Positions 58,120-64,000 of a DNA stretch of 64,000 nucleotides are shown piece after piece; within the stretch, counting starts at the first letter, position 1; each line of letters begins with the position of its first letter. The notes beneath the pieces were generated by a model. That model did not search any database, was not told where the DNA came from, and was given only the letters and a program-made list of their open reading frames with translations. Position numbers and translations under genes: made by a program. The stretch spans positions 20,471 through 84,470 of the forward strand of contig MLHP01000023.1 in the NCBI GenBank assembly GCA_001999425.1, in the 5' to 3' direction. Source of the DNA: Rodentibacter genomosp. 2 (GTDB taxonomy: Bacteria > Pseudomonadota > Gammaproteobacteria > Enterobacterales > Pasteurellaceae).

Positions 58120-59433
58120 TTATTTTGTAGAAAATAACGTAATAGATTCTAAATGTCCCGTATGGGGAAACATATCAATCACTGCGCTTTTTTCGATTTT
58201 ATAACCAAACCCGAGCAAAATTTCCGCATCACGCACCAAAGTGGCAGGATTACAAGAAACATAAAGCATTTTCTCCGCCTTTAATTGACAAAGTGCCTTT
58301 AATGCAAACGCTGCGCCACTACGGGGCGGATCAAGCAAAACTTTGTTGAAAGGCTGATTTGCCCAAGGTTGATTGACAAAAGGTTGGTCAAGATTTGCCT
58401 GAAAAAATTCAATATTATTGATCTGATTACGCTCGGAATTTAGTGTCGCTTTTTGTACCATTTCAAAAACACCTTCAACTCCTACCGCACTTTTAACCTG
58501 TTTCGCCATAGGAAGAGTGAAATTACCCATACCGCAAAATAAATCCAGCACATGATCCGTAGGATTAAGGGAGAGCCAATCCAGTGCGGTTTGCACCATT
58601 TGCTCGTTTAGCCGGCGATTGATTTGAATAAAATCACGAATATCAAAATTCAATTTAATGCCGTTAGAAAATTGATAGTAAGGTAAGTCGCCACAAATTT
58701 GTTCAATGCCGTCATCATTTTGTAAAAAAAGCATAAGATTTTCTTGTTCGGCAAAATTCAACAATAAAGTGCGGTCGTTTTTAGCTAAATTTTTTGTATA
58801 GCGTAACAACATGGCGATACCATTATCGGCGGATACCAGCTCAATGTGCCCAAGCTGTTTGGGGGCGGAATATTGGGCTAAAAGTGCGGTCAGTTTTGGC
58901 AGTAAATTATTGATGGCCGGTTCAAGCACGTCACAATGTTCCACCGCGATCAAATCGTGAGAATTTTTCTGACGAAACCCCATTTCAATTTGTTTGGTTT
59001 TCGGATTAAACCACAAACTCAAGCGTACACGACGGCGATAACCCCAAGGTTCACCACAAATCATGGGTTGAAAAGCAATGGTTTCCCGTTGAAGCCTTGC
59101 CAAGCGCTTAAATAACGCCGTTTGTTTCGTTTCACGTTGCATTGCAATCGGAATATGTTGCGCTTGGCAGCCACCGCAACGCGCATAATAAATACATTGG
59201 GGTAAAACTCTATTGGGACTTTTTTTCAGCCATTTTTTCGCTACCGCCCGTCCATATTGGCGTTTTTCTTCAACGACAAGACATTCCACTTTTTCCGGTG
59301 GCAGTGCATTTTCTATAAACCAAGTTTTTCCATTCACTTTTGCCACACCTAATCCTTGATAATCCAGTTCAAGAATATCAGCCGTGATCGTTTGCCACTG
59401 TTTTGTTTTTTTCGGTTTGGTATAAAGGAGCAT
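58120..59433 (-). CDS. rlmD: 23S rRNA m5U1939 methyltransferase RlmD
   Basis: 437 residues. N-terminal TRAM domain (LELDYQGLGVAKVNGKTWF), iron-sulfur cysteines in YYARCGGCQAQH, SAM motif VLDLFCGMGNFTLP, LLDPPRSGA and the catalytic Cys in YVSCNPATLVRD. It methylates U1939 of 23S rRNA. It starts on the TAATG overlap with recO. Confidence 0.95.
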   Translation of the reverse strand: MLLYTKPKKTKQWQTITADILELDYQGLGVAKVNGKTWFIENALPPEKVECLVVEEKRQYGRAVAKKWLKKSPNRVLPQCIYYARCGGCQAQHIPIAMQRETKQTALFKRLARLQRETIAFQPMICGEPWGYRRRVRLSLWFNPKTKQIEMGFRQKNSHDLIAVEHCDVLEPAINNLLPKLTALLAQYSAPKQLGHIELVSADNGIAMLLRYTKNLAKNDRTLLLNFAEQENLMLFLQNDDGIEQICGDLPYYQFSNGIKLNFDIRDFIQINRRLNEQMVQTALDWLSLNPTDHVLDLFCGMGNFTLPMAKQVKSAVGVEGVFEMVQKATLNSERNQINNIEFFQANLDQPFVNQPWANQPFNKVLLDPPRSGAAFALKALCQLKAEKMLYVSCNPATLVRDAEILLGFGYKIEKSAVIDMFPHTGHLESITLFSTK

Positions 59434-60143
59434 TATTTCAAATAAAGAATGTTTTGAGTAAATAATTCCCGACTTTTCAAAGGTTTATCGCCGAGATAAG
59501 GTTTTAAAGCTATGCGTGTAAAACGTTTCGCCGCTTGGCGTACTGCTTCATCGGAAAAATCAAGCGCATCAAAAGCGATGAGATCCCGCCCATAAAAAGT
59601 CAAATTATCTTTCACTAAGGAAGCAATAAAGCCTTTTTCTTCTCGGTAACGGTAAGTCATGGTGGCTTCTACCGGCAGACCTGAGCCAGCACAATGCAGA
59701 AAATCCACGCCATAGCCGAGAATTTGCAGTAAGTTAAATTCAAATAAACGTAAGCAAGGTTCGACATTGGTTTCTGCCGCCAAGCCCGTTAAGCATTTTA
59801 GGTAATGTTGGAATAATTGGGGGTTAGCTGTTTCAGGTTCGACAACACGGGTAAGCAGTTCATTAACATAAAAACCGCTATAAAGTGCGGTTTGTTGTAG
59901 GGGTAACGTAATCGCAGCGGGTTCTGCCTTGGTGAGCGTTTTTAAGCCGCTTTTCCCTGCCCAACGTAATAATAAGGGCGTGAAGGGTTGTAGCACCGAT
60001 TTCCATGCGGAACGTTTTGCCCTCGCCCCTTTCGCGATCACCGTCAGGCGACCGCTTTCTTCAGTGAATAAATCCACCAATAAACTGGTTTCACTGTAAG
60101 GGCGACGATGTAACACAAAACCACGTTGAAGCTCGGTTTGCAC
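59433..60143 (-). CDS. recO: DNA repair protein RecO
   Basis: 236 residues. N-terminal OB fold ([38 protein letters not shown]) and a helical C-terminal part ending [17 protein letters not shown]. RecO anneals DNA and loads RecA with RecR. It overlaps rlmD by one base and lies three bases after oapB. Confidence 0.95.
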   Translation of the reverse strand: MQTELQRGFVLHRRPYSETSLLVDLFTEESGRLTVIAKGARAKRSAWKSVLQPFTPLLLRWAGKSGLKTLTKAEPAAITLPLQQTALYSGFYVNELLTRVVEPETANPQLFQHYLKCLTGLAAETNVEPCLRLFEFNLLQILGYGVDFLHCAGSGLPVEATMTYRYREEKGFIASLVKDNLTFYGRDLIAFDALDFSDEAVRQAAKRFTRIALKPYLGDKPLKSRELFTQNILYLK

Positions 60144-60146
60144 GGT

Positions 60147-60551
60147 TTATTTACTCAATGACGCGTTGGAAGATTTTAACACACACTGCTCAGCCAAAAT
60201 CTCACCAACGCTGGTTTTTAGGGTGCTAAAATCATCGCGTTCTAACCATGTCCAACGGATATTTGCGTAATTATTGCCACTTTCTGAAATCATCAGCGTT
60301 AATCTTTCCGTTACATGGTTAAACGTAATAGAAACACGTTTCAACATTTTCTTATTTCGCTTTTGTATGCTATGCACAACTCGAACTTCTTTATCATCTT
60401 TGCAAAGATACAATTTTGCCGAGCCTATTTGTGAGGTTTTATCAACCTCCTGTACTACCATCTTTTGTGGTGGGAGCTCATTTAATAAGGTACTTTTAGT
60501 ACAACCGACAAGTAAAAGTGCGGTCAAAATAAACAATGTTTTTCTTAGCAT
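60147..60551 (-). CDS. oapB: OapB-like lipoprotein
   Basis: 134 residues from MLRKTLFILTALLLVGCTKS; lipobox LLVGC. A longer in-frame start at 60686 would lie inside oapA. The mature domain has GSAKLYLCKDDKEVRVVHSI and later WLERDDFSTLKTSVGEILAE. In H. influenzae OapB is needed for colony opacity together with OapA. It is 46 bases after oapA; the gap holds no clear terminator. Confidence 0.85.
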   Translation of the reverse strand: MLRKTLFILTALLLVGCTKSTLLNELPPQKMVVQEVDKTSQIGSAKLYLCKDDKEVRVVHSIQKRNKKMLKRVSITFNHVTERLTLMISESGNNYANIRWTWLERDDFSTLKTSVGEILAEQCVLKSSNASLSK

Positions 60552-60597
60552 AAATTCACCGAAAAGAAACAAAAAGGGCGAATGTTCGCCCTTAGAA

Positions 60598-61935
60598 TTA
60601 TTTTTTGAATTGATATGAACCGTCCGATTGACGCACAAACTTCGCCCCGTTAGATAAACGCAGCTCACTGACGCGCCCTTGCCCATTCAAGGAAACCTGA
60701 ACTTTATCACCCGGTTTAAAACTGCTCAAGGCATTACCCGCACCATTTGCTTTGGTCATGGCGTTTACATCTGCAATATTCAAATTGTTGTCACGGAATA
60801 CTTGCATAAGGGATACACCTTTCGGTACAGTTAAGGTTTTACCTGCTCCGCTTGAGACGACGTTTGCGGTATTAGTCGTAGGTTTTGATTCTACTATTTG
60901 AACTTTACGCTCATTTTTCGCGGTTGCTTTTGTTTCTTGAGCCGTAGCTTTTCGTGTCAGTTCGGTTTTCGTTTGAACCGGTTTCACCGTTGTTTTTTCT
61001 ACCGCTTTACGTTCTTGGACAACGGGCTTAACCGCTTCCTGTTTTACCGCTTCACGGCGGCTTTCAATCGGTCTGGTCGGTTCAGGGCGAACAGGGACGG
61101 CTGGAACTGATTGAGAAATCGCTTCGTTACCGGATGATGTAGGCTCCGTTGTTTTTTGTGAGTCGGTTGCCGCTTTTTGATCGCCAACATATTCCATTTT
61201 GCCCGGTTCCGCGGTATCAACGGATTCTGTCTGAGCTTGTTTTTCTGCTGATGAGGCGCTTTCCTGCGGTGCAGAAACATTATCCAACACGGTTGTTTCA
61301 ACGGGTTGAGATTGATCTAATGATTGAAATTGCACCGGAATTTCATTGCTATTTTGTTGCTCAAAAGATTCCACCGTATCGGAATTCGGTTTTAATGCAA
61401 AAAATACAATCAAAAGTAAAACCAACGCTAAAATCGCAATAAAGAGACGACGATGTTTTTCCGGTAAAATTTGAAGAATTTTCCATTTTTCAGGGCGTTT
61501 CAAGGCAGTTGCAGCCGCTGTTGCACCGGTAGCTAAGGATTCTTTAGCCTGCTCTGCGACAGAAATCGAGCTTTCAACAATATCTTCTGCTTTCGTTTCA
61601 GCCTTTTCAACCACTGATTCAGCAGTAGATTCTACTTTTTGCTCAGCGCTTTCAACCGTCATTTTAACGGTTTCGGTGAAATTTGATTGTAGATTTGGCT
61701 GAGCTGTTTGCTGTGTACTATCGTCACCAAAGGTCGGCTCTTTACGCACATGAAATTGCGTCCCAACTTGTTCCTTACGTCCGAACAAACCTTTCAAGCC
61801 TTTTGCTTTATCCAATAAAGACTCACTTGACTGAACCGGTTTTCTTGGTGTCACGGCCTCCTCTTGGTTTAAACCAAGATCAAGTTCGTTTTGAGATTTA
61901 TTTTCGTTTGATTGATTGTTATTCATAGCATCCAC
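60598..61935 (-). CDS. oapA: Opacity-associated protein OapA
   Basis: 445 residues. GTG at 61935 is supported by GAGG seven bases upstream (GAGGTAATTCTGTG); the ATG at 61926 is too far. A long acidic cytoplasmic region and a single membrane segment (LFIAILALVLLLIVFFAL near residue 170) precede a Pro/Glu/Thr-rich low-complexity region. The C-terminal OapA/LysM-like domain (VPKGVSLMQVFRDNNLNIAD, NALSSFKPGDKVQVSL) may bind peptidoglycan. It is linked to opacity and adherence in Haemophilus. First gene of the oapA-dgkA run. Confidence 0.9.
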   Translation of the reverse strand: MDAMNNNQSNENKSQNELDLGLNQEEAVTPRKPVQSSESLLDKAKGLKGLFGRKEQVGTQFHVRKEPTFGDDSTQQTAQPNLQSNFTETVKMTVESAEQKVESTAESVVEKAETKAEDIVESSISVAEQAKESLATGATAAATALKRPEKWKILQILPEKHRRLFIAILALVLLLIVFFALKPNSDTVESFEQQNSNEIPVQFQSLDQSQPVETTVLDNVSAPQESASSAEKQAQTESVDTAEPGKMEYVGDQKAATDSQKTTEPTSSGNEAISQSVPAVPVRPEPTRPIESRREAVKQEAVKPVVQERKAVEKTTVKPVQTKTELTRKATAQETKATAKNERKVQIVESKPTTNTANVVSSGAGKTLTVPKGVSLMQVFRDNNLNIADVNAMTKANGAGNALSSFKPGDKVQVSLNGQGRVSELRLSNGAKFVRQSDGSYQFKK

Positions 61936-62022
61936 AGAATTACCTCAGCTAGTTATTGTCCGTTGTAGTCTTTGAGATAAGCACAAAAGTGCGGTAAAAA
62001 ATCTTGTGTATTTTATCGGATC

Positions 62023-63039
62023 TTATTCAGTGTATAAAGTCTTATTTGGCTCACCGGCAATTTCACGTGCGAGTTTAGGTACAAGATAACCGGAAGTGAG
62101 CGATTGCAAGGTTTTGTAAATTGCCATAGCTTGCTTATCGCCGACTAAAAAATGGCTTGCCCCCTGCACTTTATCCAATAAATGCAAGTAATAGGGCAAA
62201 ATGCCGATTTGGAATAATTTATCGCCTAATATTTTCAAGATTTTTGCATCATCATTGATCCCCTTCAACAAGACGGATTGATTAAGCAATGTCACTTTTG
62301 CAGCACTCAGTTTTTTCATTGCCTGTGCCAAAAGATCATCTATTTCATTAGGATGGTTAATGTGAGTAACAAGCACTGTTTGCAAACGGCTGTTTGCCAA
62401 CATTTCACAGAATTCATTGGTAATACGTTGCGGAATCACCACAGGCAGACGGGTATGAATGCGCAAACGCTGTAAGTGCGGTAAATTTTCAAGGCGTTTT
62501 ATTAACCATTCCAGTTCATGATCTTTCGCCATCAGCGGATCGCCTCCGGAAAATATCACCTCTTCAATTTCATGATGTTCGGCGATGTAATCCAATGCCT
62601 GCTGCCAATTTTTTTTATTACCCGGGTTGGCATCGTAAGGAAAATGACGGCGAAAGCAATAACGGCAATTCACCGCACAACCGCCTTTCACCATAAATAG
62701 CAGACGGTTGCTATATTTATGCAGAATATTCGGTACGGCATTGGCATTTTGTTCCTCAAGAGGATCCGTTGAAAATCCTTCAGCCTGCACAAATTCTAAA
62801 TCAGAACACATCACTTGCAAAAAGAGCGGATCATTCGGGTTACCCTTTTCCATTTTTGTGACAAAAGGCTGAGGAACCCGAAGAGCAAAAAGTTTTCGAG
62901 CATTGAATGCATGCTCAAAATCCTTTTCCGGTAAATCGAGGATTTTTAGTAACAGTTGAGGATCGGAAATCGCATTTTTTAGAATAGCGAGCCAATTTTG
63001 TTCTTCTCTAATCACAGTATCTTGAGTTAAAATACGCAC
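62023..63039 (-). CDS. epmB: EF-P (R)-beta-lysine modification enzyme EpmB
   Basis: 338 residues, radical-SAM lysine 2,3-aminomutase-like. The cluster motif is [15 protein letters not shown] (CxxxCxxC), followed by [30 protein letters not shown] and the PLP-binding region near the end ([11 protein letters not shown]). It makes (R)-beta-lysine, which EpmA attaches to EF-P Lys34. Divergent from efp across 36 bases; epmA is not in the window. Confidence 0.95.
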   Translation of the reverse strand: MRILTQDTVIREEQNWLAILKNAISDPQLLLKILDLPEKDFEHAFNARKLFALRVPQPFVTKMEKGNPNDPLFLQVMCSDLEFVQAEGFSTDPLEEQNANAVPNILHKYSNRLLFMVKGGCAVNCRYCFRRHFPYDANPGNKKNWQQALDYIAEHHEIEEVIFSGGDPLMAKDHELEWLIKRLENLPHLQRLRIHTRLPVVIPQRITNEFCEMLANSRLQTVLVTHINHPNEIDDLLAQAMKKLSAAKVTLLNQSVLLKGINDDAKILKILGDKLFQIGILPYYLHLLDKVQGASHFLVGDKQAMAIYKTLQSLTSGYLVPKLAREIAGEPNKTLYTE

Positions 63040-63075
63040 TTTTCAAACATCTTTCTTACATTAGGACATTCTAAT

Positions 63076-63642
63076 ATGGCTACATATACTACCAGTGATT
63101 TCAAACCGGGTCTAAAATTTATGCAAGACGGTGAGCCTTGCGTGATTATCGAAAACGAATTCGTCAAACCAGGTAAAGGGCAAGCGTTTACCCGTACCCG
63201 TATTCGTAAATTAATTTCCGGCAAAGTATTGGATGTGAACTTTAAATCCGGTACTTCCGTTGAGGCCGCTGATGTTATGGATCTTAATTTAACTTACTCA
63301 TACAAAGACGATGCGTTTTGGTATTTCATGCATCCTGAAACCTTCGAACAGTATTCGGCAGATGCAAAAGCCGTGGGTGAGGCAGAAAAATGGTTATTAG
63401 ACCAAGCGGATTGCATTGTCACCTTATGGAACGGTGCGCCAATCACGGTAACTCCACCAAACTTCGTTGAATTAGAAATTGTGGAAACTGATCCTGGCTT
63501 GAAAGGGGATACTGCAGGTACCGGCGGCAAACCAGCCACCCTTAGTACCGGCGCCGTGGTAAAAGTACCTTTATTTGTTCAAATTGGCGAAGTGATTAAA
63601 GTGGATACCCGTTCAGGCGAATATGTCTCTCGTGTGAAATAA
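63076..63642 (+). CDS. efp: Elongation factor P
   Basis: 188 residues. KOW-like N-terminus with Lys34 in [11 protein letters not shown], the beta-lysylation site, then two OB domains, ending [14 protein letters not shown] relieves ribosome stalling at polyproline. Divergent partner of epmB, so enzyme and substrate are encoded together. Confidence 0.98.
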   Translation: MATYTTSDFKPGLKFMQDGEPCVIIENEFVKPGKGQAFTRTRIRKLISGKVLDVNFKSGTSVEAADVMDLNLTYSYKDDAFWYFMHPETFEQYSADAKAVGEAEKWLLDQADCIVTLWNGAPITVTPPNFVELEIVETDPGLKGDTAGTGGKPATLSTGAVVKVPLFVQIGEVIKVDTRSGEYVSRVK

Positions 63643-63657
63643 TTTCTTCTATGAATC

Positions 63658-63706
63658 AAAAGCGCGGTCAAAAAATCTTATGAATTTTTGACTACGCTTT
63701 TGTTTT
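63658..63706 (+). terminator. Terminator after efp, altered uptake-signal pair
   Basis: AAAAGCGCGGTCAAAAA faces TTTTTGACTACGCTTTT with one mismatch, followed by TTTT. The uptake cores are changed (GTGCGGT to GCGCGGT), with matching change on the other arm. Confidence 0.8.
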
Positions 63707-63763
63707 AGAATTCCTTTAAATTTAACATCTTATCTACTTAACAAAGTTTATTCACTAAGCTAT

Positions 63764-63775
63764 ACTGACGTCAGT
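63764..63775. promoter_or_regulatory. Perfect 12-base palindrome upstream of the lipoprotein gene
   Basis: ACTGACGTCAGT is a perfect palindrome 36 bases before the ATG at 63812, in the position of a promoter. It is a plausible operator; the regulator is unknown. Confidence 0.4.
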
Positions 63776-63811
63776 TAAATTTTAAACATTAACTTTTTTA
63801 AGGAGCCTATT

Positions 63812-64000
63812 ATGAAACTAACAAAAAATACATTTATCAAATTCGGTTTAACAGCATTCGCAGCATTAATTGTTTCAGCTTGTGGAAGCAGTGGAAGTGG
63901 CGGTAATAACGATCCGCAACCAATAACACCTGCACAACCTAGCCAACCAAATGTTGAATCTTCACAACCAACACAACCTAATCAGCCAAACGTTGAGTCT
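63812..64000 (+). CDS. Surface-type lipoprotein with repeat-rich start, truncated by the window end
   Basis: 63 codons are present. Signal peptide MKLTKNTFIKFGLTAFAALI with lipobox VSAC, then a Gly/Ser linker (GSSGSGGNND) and the near-repeats QPSQPNVES and QPNQPNVES. Such disordered linkers precede beta-barrel domains in Pasteurellaceae surface lipoproteins (transferrin-binding protein B or Slam-type substrates). RBS AAGGAG. The class cannot be confirmed without the remainder. Confidence 0.75.
   Translation, partial: MKLTKNTFIKFGLTAFAALIVSACGSSGSGGNNDPQPITPAQPSQPNVESSQPTQPNQPNVES

Overview
The window is chromosomal DNA from a gammaproteobacterium of the family Pasteurellaceae, Haemophilus or Aggregatibacter-like. 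The main evidence is the dense scatter of the Hin-type DNA uptake signal (core AAGTGCGGT and its complement). It occurs singly and as inverted pairs that form gene-end hairpins. Gene neighbourhoods also match what I remember of Haemophilus influenzae: secM-secA; aroK-aroB-dam; fba-pgk-RNase T2-ferredoxin; trpS-hflD-purB; proC-MFS-xerD; glycerate kinase-gntP-cdaR; the tetronate cluster; oapA-oapB-recO-rlmD-relA-dgkA; epmB-efp. The species cannot be fixed from this window. The Rhs island argues against typical H. influenzae.

Layout: 1-5.6 kb holds secA (cut by the window edge), its arrest-peptide regulator secM, a DUF721/DciA-like gene, dam, aroB and aroK. 5.8-8.1 kb holds an LPS heptosyltransferase-type gene and an O-antigen-ligase-type membrane protein. 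8.2-33.2 kb is mostly housekeeping: fba, pgk, RNase T2, ferredoxin, trpS, hflD, purB, a GDPD lipase-type protein, eno, a HAD phosphatase, a YgiB/YgiC-like pair, a DMT transporter, murQ, a cytochrome b562-like protein, yafJ, gor, yhhQ (with a candidate preQ1 riboswitch), rdgC, proC, an MFS gene, xerD, and glycerate kinase with its permease. At 33.2-36.0 kb an AT-rich MFS gene lies between gntP and cdaR, flanked by a decayed copy of the cdaR 3' end.

The accessory region is 36.07-47.74 kb. It is an array of displaced Rhs C-terminal tip/immunity modules on the minus strand, all without an Rhs N-terminus, PAAR or VgrG, and it is bordered by a separate plus-strand effector/immunity pair. Recognisable tips include a Tlde1-type L,D-transpeptidase/carboxypeptidase domain (HTG...SHGC) and two related tips that share a VNxQxP core. 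The plus-strand effector joins a permuted NlpC/P60-like (His...Cys) domain to a FrpC-like calcium-binding domain and is interrupted by a frameshift at an A6 run. Three putative immunity proteins are Sel1-repeat proteins with three different export signals (cleavable signal, membrane anchor, lipobox), which suggests periplasmic protection. The other immunity candidates look cytoplasmic.

48.3-55.4 kb is a complete four-carbon sugar-acid catabolic locus (ltnD-otnK-otnC-otnI, denD, gntP) with a divergent DeoR regulator, a CRP-like site and a palindrome in the shared promoter. 55.4-62 kb is the oapA-oapB-recO-rlmD-relA-dgkA run. epmB and efp (EF-P and its modifying enzyme) are divergently paired at 62-63.6 kb. 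A proline/glutamine-rich lipoprotein gene begins at 63.8 kb and runs off the end. I saw no rRNA, tRNA, CRISPR array or insertion-sequence transposase.
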